NCBI GenBank assembly: GCA_024663395.1
Contig: JANFAH010000006.1
Span: forward strand, 930,001-994,000
DNA from: Pisolithus tinctorius
Taxonomy: Eukaryota; Basidiomycota; Agaricomycetes; Boletales; Pisolithaceae
DNA length: 64,000 nt
Reading direction: 5' to 3'
Of this stretch, positions 36,955 to 48,622 are shown in pieces; the stretch's first letter is position 1; every line of letters begins with the position of its first letter. The position numbers were made by a program, and so were the translations under genes. Below the pieces are notes generated by a model, which worked only from the letters and a program-made list of their open reading frames with translations, was not told where the DNA came from and did no database searches.

Positions 36955-39862
36955 ATGGCCTCCAAGTCATGTGCGGTTCTCTTGATCTTGCTTGCTTGCA
37001 TTTTCGCCACCAACGCGCAGTCCGGGACACCACCAAGTAGCTGGCCTCAGGTTTACCCCGGCATGCCATCTGGCGATTATGGTCCGGCGTGGCAGAACTG
37101 TAAGTCCATAGCTTTATCAGACAAGATATCTACTCGGTAGCCCGTTGTCTAACGTGATTGCGCAGACTTCCAAGTGACGGAACCCCTTCCAAACGTTACC
37201 TGGACTCTCGCCCGCAATTGGGCTGGCAACATCCCCGTCCAAAGGCAAGGTCACCCCAACAATACCCTCTTCTTCTGGGCGTTCGAAAGTTCCAATGGTT
37301 CCTTCACGGCCGAAAGCGACCAGCCATGGGGAATTTGGTTAAATGGGGGGCACGTAGCCCATTTTCTGGTAGACAATTCCATACTGACTTTTCCATTTGC
37401 AGCCCTGGATCCTCAAGTCTCGTTGGCCTGTTGTTCGAGGTGCGCCATCGTCCATCTGGCTTCGATGTCCTTCTGACCACGCTTCAGAATGGTCCTATTC
37501 ACATTCAAAATGATTATTCAGCGTTTCAGAACCAATATGCTTGGACAAACGTCGCAGATTACGTATGGATTGACCAACCAGTGTATGTGCTTCCCTTGAG
37601 TTTTGATCCTTATGAATCCCTTCATTGTGCAATAGGGGCACGGGATTCAGTACTTGTGATTCCGAGGGTTACAGTGAGTCACATCATACATGCCTCCACC
37701 ATAGTCTGGGCTAACCTCTCCCCAAAAGTTTTTGATGAGGATCAAATGGCCAGCGACTTCGTAGGTGGTCATTCACATGTCTTGCCATCTTCTTTCTCAC
37801 GTTTTTTAGATGGGCTTTTTGGAGAATTTTGTCCAAGTCTTCCCGCAGCTGGCCAATCGACCCCTGTACCTTACTGGTGAAAGTTACGCGGGAATGTACA
37901 TTGTTAGCTATCGTCCTGAACATTTTGTCCAAGCCAACTGATTGGTCTGTTTATTAGCCATATATCACCAAGGCTTACTTCGAGATGGAGAATCCCCCGG
38001 TTAAACTGGCAAAGATCGCCATCGGTGATGGTACCATCGGATCAGGAGAAGCTTTTGAACTCCTTCCTGTCGTAAGTAGCCGTTATATCTCCTCATCCGT
38101 GCTACTGCGGCCAACCTCTGTCAAGGTCAGCGTCCTGGAGACGTACCCACAGATCATAGGATATGACACTGATGTTCTCGAATATTTCAGGGAACAGTAA
38201 GCCATGTCTATTCCAAGTATTTGAGCCTTTCTTTTTTTGACGTTCCCGTTGTCCCTAGGTCGGCACTTTGCGGTTACGACCTTACCCTCGAGTATCCTCA
38301 AAATGGACATTTCCCTACGCTTACTTTCGAACCCGGTAGCAACCCTTCCCTGAGCGCTACGCCATCGGGTAGATTTAAGTCTCAGCTTACGAAGCAAGGG
38401 TTATTGCTTGATGTTCAAGAACGCTTTGCCGTGGAGCTCGCAAAACGGGATAGATATCTTTCAAAGCGTGAGAGACTGAGAGCCCGAGACACATGGAAGA
38501 GAGACCTTGCTGGCAGGGCAAATGGAACGATTGACCCGTGGTACGGATGTGACATATACGACGAGATGTTGGATTATGCAATCAATTACACCTTCCCTTG
38601 GTGTAGGTTCTCACTTTTGTACTGTTTTCCGTCTCTGACTAAACCTAACTCAGCTCTGAGTCAGAGTACCGGTGGCATGTTTGATGTATGTCGGTCCGGT
38701 TGCTACTTTTCGAGAGAGAGCATCAATTGATCTTCATAGATATATAATGTACCCGATGCTTTGAATCCCGAAGCTCCAATGGATGGCTCGGTGTTCCTCA
38801 ATGGTTTGTTCATTTTTAATACACTGTGTGGGCGAATGGAGAACCTGCTCTCTCGTAGATCCACAAACTGTCGCAGCCATCCATGCTCCTACCAGCAAGA
38901 ATTGGGTTGAGAGTATCTACTATCCCTTTGGAAATAGTGAGTATAACCTCTTGCCTGTGCTACCATATTTCTGATCGTTTGCACTCTGTAGATTACTCCA
39001 ACGGAGATCCTAGTGTCGAGTCAGTCCATGCTTTAAATGTCCAATCACCGTAATTTGACGGAACCGATAGGCCGATGGCTTTCTTATCTGACCTCGCCTC
39101 GAACGCTACTCAGCAGCAGATTGCTATTGTCATTTATTCTGGTAATGACGATTCACTGGTTCCTCATCTGGGTTCGCAAGGTAGGCTACTCAATCTACTT
39201 TGAATGCGGAGATTTCGCCTAACGATCACAATCGCAGTAACTATTCAGGTCATTTTCAGATGGTTCTACGATTGTCACTGTCATCACTGACTTTATCATG
39301 GCTAGAACACGACGTTCGGTGGCATTCAAGGTTTCTCCCGCAAACCCCAAACGCCATGGTACAATGATGCCGGTGAGTTTGCCGGCATAGTCCATCAGGA
39401 GCGTGGCTGGACCTATGTCCTGATCGACCGTGCGGGACATCTCGTCGGTTATAACAACCCAATCTCGGTCTGTGTCCGTTCATCCACACCTTGCCTCGCA
39501 GAGCGTTCATCTTTTGTTAGGCGCTTACTTTCGTACGAGAATTCGTGTTCGGTAACAACCAGACTGGGCTGGTGATCGACACCAACTCAACCAACTCTGG
39601 AGGTGTTACTGTTGTCGGTGGTGAAGTCTCCTCTTTGGGGGGCGAGATTATGACCGGCCAGCCGGGTATTTATTATGGCTCTGCTACTACGGCGTCCACC
39701 TATTTCTTCCCGAGTGCGACCGTTGAAGCATGGGATGCGTACGTCGCTACCGCAACGGCGACTGCCTATAACCGTGCCAAGTCGATGTCGCATGTCTCTT
39801 CTCAACTGGATAGTATGTTGGTGTGCTGTTGTATTTTATTGACGATTATAAACCTTCTATAA
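36955..39862 (+). CDS. Secreted serine carboxypeptidase (peptidase family S10)
   Basis: Many short exons. Two in-frame ATGs exist (36934 and 36955); 36955 (gccATGG) has the better context and gives a clean signal peptide (SCAVLLILLACIFATNA). S10 blocks follow: RNWAGNIPVQ, LFFWAFESSNGSFT, WGIWLNGG, GPIHIQNDYSAFQNQYAWTN, VADYVWIDQPV, FDEDQMASDF. The nucleophile box GESYAGMYI is at about 37872-37898. The catalytic Asp is in YSGNDDSLVPHLGSQ (about 39140-39180) and the His in DRAGHLVGYNN (about 39424-39456). Many N-glycosylation sequons. The last exon (about 39540-39862) has a Gly/Thr/Ser-rich tail (GGVTVVGGEVSSLGGEIM) and a hydrophobic end (LVCCCILLTIINLL), which could be an anchor or a read-through intron. 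Probably an extracellular or vacuolar protease. The exact 3' end is uncertain. Confidence 0.85.
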
Positions 39863-40126
39863 TACGGAGACTTCTTACGGACCATTTTTTGCCAGGCTGG
39901 GACTTGCAAGTTCCATTTGACTCGTCTTGGACCTGGAAACTAATGTTTCACATTATTATGTCGCATTACGCCGATTGTTTGTCGTCCGCTTCTCAGTTCT
40001 GTCCTTCTGCATTATATTTAATTGGTATCGCATCCATGTATCGATCGCTTGGCAGCGTCGGCGACCATTGATACATATGTACAATGAGGGGAACTACTGC
40101 AACAGTCACACATAAATATGTATAGC

Positions 40127-41755
40127 CTAAAAAATATCGGCCATAATCCCCTCTCCGTAACTGGTACCGTAGCCCTCAGTGCTTTCTGCGTGGGCATCAG
40201 TAGCCTGCCCGACTGCATCCACGTCAATCTCCCCTTCGCCATCTGCATCCACATCCCCTCTCAGGTACATCGGGTCTAGAACTTCTGCCATAAGCTCTTC
40301 GCGTTCATCCAACTCTTCTTTACTCATGGGTACGTGTGACATATGAACTAGCTGCAACTTCGCGTCCTGGTTCTAGTGTGGCCATAATTATTATATGGAC
40401 GAGGGAATCAAGAGACCGACTCACATTAACGCGCCTCTTTTTCAATGTCATCTTGCGTTCGATGTTCTTATAGTAAGCGGCTTTCGTACGCTCGATGCCG
40501 CCGCTAACAGTTTTCGGCAGCGTATTCCCATCATTGAGTACCAACAAGAATTCGTTTGGCACGTCTTGTTCGATCTTAACAGTTTCGTAGTCGCGGGCGT
40601 GGCGGAACGTGGTTATCTGAAAGTAAGGTATGCGTTAGCATATGGAACGGGCGGGGAAGATCCTGTACGCCTACTTTTGGTTCTTCCAAATCAAGAGGAG
40701 CAGCTTCGAACCGGCTGGCTTTGAGTGCTAAAGCTGGGCCATCTTCGTCTGTGAGGTAGTACGCCAGGAAGTGGTCGCCATCTGATTCCATGGGCCGTAA
40801 AATGGCACAATCGAGTCGAGGATCATCCACCTGAAAATTAAATGAGACCAGGATCTATACAGCAGTGGTCGTTTGTGGCTGTGAGTGCGTACATCAATGG
40901 GTCTGTCTCCCGGTCGCTCGCTGAATCTAAACAGGTCGTACGCGTTGGCCCAGATATCCGCATCCGGAAATATCTCATACGATTCGACCGCAGTAACTTC
41001 AGGCTTGTTAGGGTGTCGGAGTGTGGAAAGGGAGAATTGGGAAGGTTCGTTGCAAGCTGCAAAAGAAGCTTCGATGTCACGGAGCTGAGCTGCCCGAGAA
41101 ATGTCGATGTTTTGTGGGAGATGTTTGCTTTTCGATACAGTCATGAATTTCACAAATAAGAAAACAGAAATCATTGAAGCGTACATTTCCTGAACAGATT
41201 GAGAACGCTGGACACCCTCTCTACTAAGATACTCGGTTTTACGTAACCAGGGGACGTGGGCAGGGAGAGGCGTTGAAAGCCCTACTGTGGGCCCGGGCGT
41301 GCCATTGGTGTAGGGTAGAGAACTTGAGGATGGATCGCCGAGTAGGAATCGATCCTTTGGGTCTAGTGGGGGAACGAAATTTGGGTCTGGATTCAATGCT
41401 ATAGGAGATACAGTGGTTACCGAATGCTGGGCATGCCCAAGAGAACTGTGAACCACACCTGACTCGTCTGCATCTTCACCCCATAAACACTCCCAGAGGC
41501 CGAGGTCAAGCGGCATGCCACATTCGGCATCTATAATCATAGGAAGAGGAGTCTCATTCGCAACGGCATTCAAAAACTCTGGCCGAGCATAACGCATAGG
41601 GTTAGTCGGTATATCCAAGAGCTTCGGAGGACATGGTGGTGGTGGGAGGGGGTTCGAGTATCGTACCCGGATGAGGAGGTCTAGTTTACTGTCGGTGGAT
41701 GTTTAAGCAAGACTGGTTCGAAGATGACTGGCCTGTACCTTTTCCTCGAACTCAT
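40127..41755 (-). CDS. PAF1: RNA polymerase II-associated factor 1 (PAF1 complex subunit)
   Basis: The first exon is tiny: ATG 41753-41755, MSSRK, then a roughly 50-bp intron ending CGACAG. Exon 2 reads KLDLLIRVRYSNPLPPPPCP then PKLLDIPTNPMRYARPEFL, the hallmark start of PAF1. Further blocks are WLRKTEYLSREGVQR, ISRAAQLRDIEASFAACNEP, EVTAVESYEIFPDADIWANA, CAILRPMESDGDHFLAYYLT, NEFLLVLNDGNTLPKTVSGG and YYKNIERKMTLKKRRVN. The acidic C-terminus (EVLDPMYLRGDVDADGEGEI) ends at 40127. PAF1 works in transcription elongation and histone modification in the nucleus. All conserved blocks are present and the introns are short and regular. Confidence 0.93.
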
Positions 41756-43998
41756 TGCGACGACTCCAACTGTGTTACCGCGAATTTGGACCTCCAAGTG
41801 AAGTGCAATGCGCCCATGTATGGGTCCGTGGGAACACACCCAAAAATTACATAAAATCACAGGAGCCACGACTGATAAACTGACTGAATCGGTCAAGTTG
41901 TCGTTGTGTTGTCGATGCTCTCCTATCGAGGCTACAGAACATCGTCGGGTTTCGTTGACGGCTTCCAGTATCCTTCTTCGTCAGCCCGTCAAGCAGGATG
42001 ACAGGTCTCAAGCCCAATATTGATGCAATCGTCAGACCGGTAAGCCTGCCGCCGCTTTCGACACCATTCCCAACCAGAAGCACTGGAACGATGGCAAGGA
42101 TGTGGAGGAGAAATTATGCTATGTCTACGTTGCTGTCTTTTGGAACGTGGCGCGTGATGAGCGACAAGTTCGGCGGTGGTTCCCTGACGGGTCTCTCCAT
42201 CATTGAGACTTAAGGTGAGGATGTCTCCGCTTGTATTCCAACCAACATAAATGCAACGCATTGTGTGGGGCTCTGTCCTTGATGCATTGATCCGTTTCCT
42301 GCTCAATCGTGGTGCCCGTTTGATTGAACTTCTCGGGCAAGGTCGATATTAACCCATTCCATGGAGGTCTGGATTCCTTTGTCTATCCGTGTGTCAGCGG
42401 TATCGTGCGTGCTCCCGTGTTCCCCGCTGTATCACCCCTAGAGACATCTGCAGCTTGACTCCAGAAACTACCCAATGAGGAGCTGAGTTCTGCGCACACT
42501 TGGCGGCAACCCAAGGCCACGTTTTACACGAAGGAAATCTCAGTCGGAAGCGTCACTCCAAAAATCAAGGCCGCCGAGGACTATGTTACTTCTTTCACAT
42601 CATTGGCGTGACTTATTCTGCGTGTATGCCATATATTTTGGCATAGAGGACTAGATAATGAACTACATAAAATGCATTCCCCCCACGCTGGTGTATGACA
42701 ACTCCTCAATATTTCAAAACACCAGCCCCACAAAGCCAAGAACCGACGACCCATCGCCTTGTGCTTCTGTAGGTTCCGTCCTTCTCTTCTCGGGCGAGAG
42801 AATATCCAATCCAGAGTGTTAGCGAGGTGCATATCAACTTTCCGCAGGACGTTCTATCCTGCACGTCGGCGTGCGCATACAAGCAACCTGGAAGAGCTTA
42901 GGTACCATATAACTTATCACGGCAACCACCTGATGTAGAATGCCCTATTGTATGCTTTGATCCACAGGGCACAGCGTAGGGAGGTCCGTCCGATAGGCTG
43001 CCATTCTTGATGAGTGGGTTGGGTGAGATGAAACATGACGTGAATTCCTCATGAAGTTGGGTCTAGAGGATATGGTTATCGCACAACCCCTCCATATCGC
43101 GCAGTGCGGCTACAGTTCCCTCTGAGACGGGATTGCCAAGGCTAAGGCCCTTCAGTAGTCATCATCAAGTACAATTAATGGTAGTCTCGCCAGTGCCCGT
43201 GACAGAGTCAACCCAACGATAGTTAATGCCATGTTGAAAATAACGCCTTACATAGTAGATCAGGTCATTGAAGCCGTCATAAAATTGGGAAACTCTGGCG
43301 AGGCGGCGAGTCCGCCTTTCCGCCCGCGTCTTCCGGGAAAGATGTACATGGCTGGTGACTTCGCCTTCACAAAGCCAACGTAGGAGGCGCGATTGGAGCG
43401 ATCACCCCAGTCAGGAAGTAGCGTTCTGCTGAGAGACCGACATCCTGGCAGTCGAAATCTTTAGCCAATCTCATAACTTCCACCGAAAGACTACACTGCA
43501 TCATCTTTGGAAACGGAGGTTCAGCGTCACGATACTTCGTTTGGCGATGCGGTTTCAAGTTAGGAAATTCCTCCTCGATGGAGAGTGAGGGGACGCGACC
43601 CTGTCACGGATTCAAGCACCTTCGTGGCCCGCTTCTCGACATTCCGCCTGAAACAAGTGATCGCGTTGAGCAAGCTATAGACAACGTGATCGTTTTCAAT
43701 GGAGACAGCGTTGTTTTTTGCTGAGACCACGTGAAGAGCTGCAAAGGCCTCTCCACGCTTTCCCGTCGGAGAACACGGAGAGTGGCATTGGTGCCACTGC
43801 GAATATACTTGCCACTTCGTTGTTCCTTGTTAAGGCATGTCGGCGTGTGAAAAACGGGCTTGGTCGTGCAAGACGTTGGCGTGGTTGACTGCCATGTCGT
43901 TCTAAGTCGTATTTCCGGGTGCACTTTCGGTCGAGTCACGTGATACCGTGCGCCCCGCCGTCCCTCCGTCCGCCTCCGTCCGTTGGCAGCCAACACAT
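41756..43998. other. 2.2 kb stretch with only gene-like fragments, possible relic
   Basis: No complete gene could be built. On plus, two stretches look protein-like: NDGKDVEEKLCYVYVAVFWN (about 42091-42150) and ELSSAHTWRQPKATFYTKEI (about 42480-42540), the second followed by SVGSVTPKIKAAEDYV. They are in different contexts with stops between, and I do not recognise the family. On minus around 43370-43560 there is a frame with SLSVEVMRLAKDFDC, and another around 43610-43780. This may be one or two decayed genes or a chance mixture. The right end should carry the ERV1 promoter. Confidence 0.35.
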
Positions 43999-44544
43999 AT
44001 GGGCATCACCCCCGCGTCGTCCGACTCGGCCTCTCGACCATCTCAGAATCTTCCGCCGGGGATGGTCATTGGGCCAGATGGAAAGCCCTGCAAGATCTGC
44101 ACAGCCTTCCGAAACTGGAAGCCCAAGGCATCTACAGCATCAATGGCGGCACTCGCAACTGCAGCAAACCTCCGTTCAGACCAACGCTCGGACAGTCAGC
44201 CTGCCTATTGCCCACCAGATGTTGAGCAGCTTGGCCGTGCGACGTGGACGTTCCTGCACACCACTGCGGCATACTACCCAGCCCGTCCGACTACGCAGCA
44301 ACGGGCAAATATGCTCAACCTCCTACATTCGTTGCCCGTCTTATATCCATGTTCACACTGTGCGTCCCACCTTGGTGAGACCATGAGGACAAATCCTCCT
44401 GATGTGAGTGGACGAGTTGCCCTCAGTCGTTGGCTGTGCGAAAGGCATAACGAGGTGAACGAGAGACTGGGGAAAGATAAATTTGATTGTGCCAAGGTGG
44501 ATGAAAGATGGAAGGATGGGCCTCCTGATGGTAGTTGCGACTAG
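43999..44544 (+). CDS. ERV1: FAD-linked sulfhydryl oxidase Erv1/ALR (mitochondrial intermembrane space)
   Basis: Single exon, ATG 43999, 181 residues. The frame is open upstream, but the earlier start is GTG. The N-terminal region has KPCKIC, the shuttle-type Cys pair seen near the N-terminus of Erv1. The Erv/ALR core follows: CPPDVEQLGRATWTFLHTTA, then the active-site pair YPCSHCASHLGE, then LSRWLCERHNEVNERLGKDK and FDCAKVDERWKDGP, supplying the structural Cys pair and FAD contacts. Erv1 reoxidises Mia40 and passes electrons to cytochrome c or oxygen, driving disulfide import into mitochondria. Size and motif order are normal. A 23-nt segment starting GTGAGT inside the gene is coding, since it matches the conserved VSGRVALSRW part. 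Confidence 0.93.
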   Translation: MGITPASSDSASRPSQNLPPGMVIGPDGKPCKICTAFRNWKPKASTASMAALATAANLRSDQRSDSQPAYCPPDVEQLGRATWTFLHTTAAYYPARPTTQQRANMLNLLHSLPVLYPCSHCASHLGETMRTNPPDVSGRVALSRWLCERHNEVNERLGKDKFDCAKVDERWKDGPPDGSCD

Positions 44545-44847
44545 CCGCCCGTGAGTTTTCTCTCTCGTCGCCCGTACTTGGTGTTCTGGCTAGATTCCGC
44601 TGACCAGGGTGTAACCTCACGGGTAACACGTGCATTATTGCCCTTTCCTCTCCTTCCAGTGTTTCTTTAGGAAACACGTGAATACGTACAAGTACGTAGT
44701 CAACAGTGTGTAGACCCAGGTTACGGTCGGACCGATGGTCCGCTCGTCTCCGCCAGACGTCGGAATCGATATTAGTATTTGTCTATGTTACCAGCGGCTC
44801 TATGGCATGTGGGGCCCAACGCATGGTGATGTTCTTATCAAGCTACC

Positions 44848-47008
44848 ATGTCTGATCTACGATTGGGTGAGTTTGTAGGCTCATTGGATTGCGGAACAAC
44901 GTAAGCTTGTCTTTGCACGCGAGAGGGAAAATAGAGATCATGGTGCTCCCCCTTTTCCCACAGGTCTGTTCGATTTATTGTCTTCGACCAGTATGCAAAC
45001 ATCATCGCCCAACACCAACTGGAATTTCCTCAATATTACCCAGCTCCTGGGTAAGGTCCGGTTTTCCGACGATCATTTACAAGACTGACACACTACACAG
45101 GTGGCACGAGCATGATGCCGATGAGATACAGCAGGTTTCCAATGAATGCGTCGCAGAAGCTTGCAGGAAATTAGAAGAAGCCCAATGGGCGAAAGAGAGC
45201 ATCAGAGTAATTGGTCCGTGGATGCCTGTGCCATATTTTCTAGTTACCCTCCGGTGACATTGCTCACTTGTTCGTCAAGGCGTCACCAACCAACGGGAAA
45301 CGACTGTCGTCTGGAGTCGCAGCACCGGAAGGCCACTATGTCGGGCTATCGTTTGGACTGATTCCCGCACGAAGAACATCGTCGCGCACTTTGAAAAGAT
45401 ACTTGCTGCAACTGGGATTGAAATTGAGACTGGTCAGTTCAGGAGGGGGGTCGATGGGGTTGAGGCATTACGAGAAATGTGAGGCAAACCGATCGATTTC
45501 ATTATGAATAGGGAGAAATTCACTTCACAAAGCACCGGACTCGGCCTTTCGACCTACTTTTCGGCGATCAAGCTTCGGTGGATGATTGACAACGACGACG
45601 ATGTGAAGAGGGCATACGAAGCAGACAACTTGCTCTTTGGAACGGTAGAGTCGTGGATCGCATATGTAAGGGTGCCTTCACAATCTACGCGCTGCGCCGT
45701 ATGATTTAGGGAAATCTGCAGAATCTAACGGGTGGAGCTAGCGGCGGTATTCATGTTGGTGAGGTGACTAACGCGTCTCGGACGCTTTTGATGAATCTTC
45801 GCACCTTACAATGGGACGATCGCCTCCTTAAGTTCTTTGGCTTCCGACCCTCGATCCTTCCTAAGCTGGTGTCGTCTTCCGAAGTATACGGTCACGTAGC
45901 CAGTGGTCCTCTTAAAGGCGTACCTATAGGAGCGTTGATTGGTGATCAGCAAGGCGCACTTGTCGGAAACAAGTGTTTTGGGCAAGGGGAGGCGAAGTGC
46001 ACTTATGGGACGGGTGCCTTTTTGTTGTTTTGCACGGGAGATGATATCGTAAAGAGTAGCCACGGGCTGCTGAGCACCGTGGGTGTTGATTAATTCGCCA
46101 CCACTGAATGCTTACCATCTTCCACATTTCCTCTAGGTGGCGTATCAGCCTGGCCCTGGTGCTGCGCCAGTGTACGCCGTAGAAGGGAGCAGTGAGTTTC
46201 ACGTCCAATGCACGGACCGTGTGTCCCAGCTGATGGTTTACTAAGTTGGTGTTGCTGGAGCTGCCATCAAATGGTGTGTTTGTTATCGTCCTATCGTTAA
46301 GTCTGCTCCAACCGATCTCAGGTTACGAGATTCAATGGGCTTTATCAAGTCTGCGGAGGAAATAAACACACTTGCTGTTTCCGTTCCAGATACCGGAGGC
46401 GTCTATTTTGTGCCAGCGTTCTCCGGGCTTCTTGCACCCTACTGGGATCCCGGGGCAGCTGGATTGCTTATTGGTAAGTAGGGTCATTATTCTGCTGTTT
46501 GCTATTTGATCCCACCTGCCCAGGGCTGTCGGCTTATACAACTCCCGCACACATTGCTCGGGCAACAACGGAAGCAAACGCTTTCCAGACAAGGGCCATC
46601 CTCGAAAGCATGAAGTTAGACTCTAAGACCGACCTCAAACATCTGAAAGTAGACGGGGGGATGACAAATGGAGATGTCTGCATGGAGGTATTAGCAGACG
46701 TTGGCGGGTTTGAAGTTGTTAGGCCAGAAATGAGAGAGTACGTGGATAATTCCCATTGTCGTTTGTCTATATATGTGGTTGAAACTGAAAATAGGTCTAC
46801 GGCACTTGGATCGGCCCTACTGGCTGGGGCCTCCATCCACTTGTTTGGATGGGATTCATCCGACCCTCGCACATTTGCTCAGGTAAATACCAAGGGAAGT
46901 AAGACATTCATACCTAGGTTGTCAGATAAGGAGAGAAAACGAAGGTGGTTGATGTGGCTGTGTGCTGTTGAGCGGTCCAAAGGATGGGAAAAAGGATCCG
47001 ACGAATAA
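44848..47008 (+). CDS. GUT1: Glycerol kinase
   Basis: ATG 44848 gives [17 protein letters not shown], the N-terminal phosphate-binding motif of FGGY kinases. About ten exons follow, the last ending at 47008. Blocks are [151 protein letters not shown] and [17 protein letters not shown]. It phosphorylates glycerol to glycerol-3-phosphate. Places where the raw frame seems broken (for example about 45478-45533 and 46270-46320) are GT-AG introns whose removal restores the family sequence, so the gene looks intact. It is the last host gene before the CpG-poor transposon block. Confidence 0.93.
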
Positions 47009-47944
47009 TTTACAACTGTTAATACCTGAGACCAGTACAGGCTTCCTACAGATTCCAAAAGTATGAAGCATTCATGCCAGTGGGATTAAGTCAGTTTATT
47101 CTGGAAAGTTCACAAGTGGTGGTGCTGGTAGACTGAATTTTCTGTTGGCCACCCAATTGCAGTGGCATGTCTTTGGCAGTGGCATTGTCAATCATGCAGG
47201 ATGGTGTTGGGATGTGGAAGCAAGTTGTCACATATGTGACTCTCTGTAGGAATAGCAGGCTGCAGTCATACCCTGATAAGGAAATGGAAATGCACATGAG
47301 CATGGGATATACATATGTCATAACCCCAAAGGGGGCCAAGTAAAGTACAAATGCAGGAGCAAGGGTGGATGCACCCCAATGGATGGGATATCAAATATAC
47401 AACATAAATAAAAGGTAGCTACTGCATGGGAAAGAATCCCCATGAGATGAGAACATCTGCTTGTTGACCCACATCTTTGTTATGACCTCATCAGGGGTCT
47501 TTCCTTTTTTGCCACATTACAGTCACATGTGTCACATGCCTTGTCATGTCATTCATACTTATTGAAAAAGAGTGCTGTAGGCAACCTCAGTAGTGAACAG
47601 TCTACTGATATATTAGATATACCTGTAGGCAGCTACAGGGAATCAGCAAGTAGAATACTACTAAGGAATGGTAATCTTACCCTCAGTAGTGAACAAGCTA
47701 CTGAGGGAACAGTGTAAGGACTGCAGTATGTGCGCTCTAATGGCTTATGTAAGCAGCCAAACATCGCACCAAAAGAAGTGAGAAGACAGGGGAGAATATG
47801 TCTCCAACAGTACTTGTCTCAATAGTCCTTGGATTACTTGCTCCTCAAGCCCTCAGATCACTGGTGCTGGTGGTATTTCCAATAGCCACTGGTGCTACAC
47901 ATGTCATTGTCACTGTGACTCCTCCCCCCTATCTCTGATGGGTG
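47009..47944. repeat. CpG-poor repeat-like sequence, unclassified
   Basis: About 940 bp following GUT1. Composition switches abruptly to low CpG. The phrase CCTCAGTAGTGAACAGTCTACTGA (about 47585) is repeated with changes at about 47680 (CCTCAGTAGTGAACAAGCTACTGA), roughly 95 bp apart. No coding frame with recognisable content. Probably old transposon debris. Confidence 0.4.
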
Positions 47945-48157
47945 TGTAGATGCTGAGAGGACACGCTCAGTGTTGTAGACACAATGACTAGTTCAATTCT
48001 ACCTGAGAGGACACGCTATGAAGATGAGTACACAGACAAGTCCTCAGGGGCTATAGTACCTACCTCAGTATTGTAGACACAACAACTGAGGTGTAAAGTA
48101 GCACAAACAAACTTATAAGTACAGATGCATGTGGCCATGTGACCATTGATGCCAACA
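47945..48157 (-). repeat. Left (3') LTR of the copia element
   Basis: 213 bp. It is longer than the partner at 54600-54762 because of an extra segment of about 50 bp near its start, flanked by CTGAGAGGACACGCT (tandem-duplication-like). The rest aligns with scattered transitions. Confidence 0.88.
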
Positions 48158-48170
48158 CATCCCCTCAATG
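48158..48170 (-). other. Copia polypurine tract
   Basis: The minus strand has ATTGAGGGGATG immediately before the 3' LTR, the expected place and composition. A second near-copy of the surrounding phrase (CCCCTCAATGGGACATG) is at about 48359-48376. Confidence 0.6.
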
Positions 48171-48622
48171 GGACATGTGTAGATGAAAAAAGGAAAAACA
48201 GCAAACATGAACAGATGCAGAGCAAAACTGAGACCTGTGCATATGACTTCTGAGACCTATGCATAAGAGTTCCTTCCACATGCAAGGAAGAAGAAAAGAA
48301 AAGAGAAAGAACAGAGTGACTGTTGAAAAAAAACCTGATCGAAAAACCTGATGTGATGCCCCCTCAATGGGACATGAGTGAAAGGCCAGCAACATGGTGA
48401 GAGAAGGAGGGACACAGTAAAGCCTTGGTTAGGACATTGGCAATGTTGTGGGAAGACATGAGCCACTCAAGGAGGAAAGTCCCAGCCTTGACATGGGTGC
48501 AGCAAAAATGATAGTGTACATCAATATGTTTCATATAATTTAATGGTAGAATAATTTCTTGATGAGGAAGCTGTAGAAGTTCAAATCTTCTTGGGCTTAT
48601 AACAAAATAATTAATTTAAAAA

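Noticed and set aside
43604..43996. 130-codon minus-strand frame next to ERV1
   Set aside because: It has no recognisable domain and partly overlaps the ERV1 promoter side. Kept only as part of the unclear 41.8-44.0 kb stretch.
45478..45533. Apparent frameshift in GUT1
   Set aside because: A GT-AG intron from about 45470 to 45533 restores the conserved sequence leading into LSTYFSAIK, so the gene is not broken.
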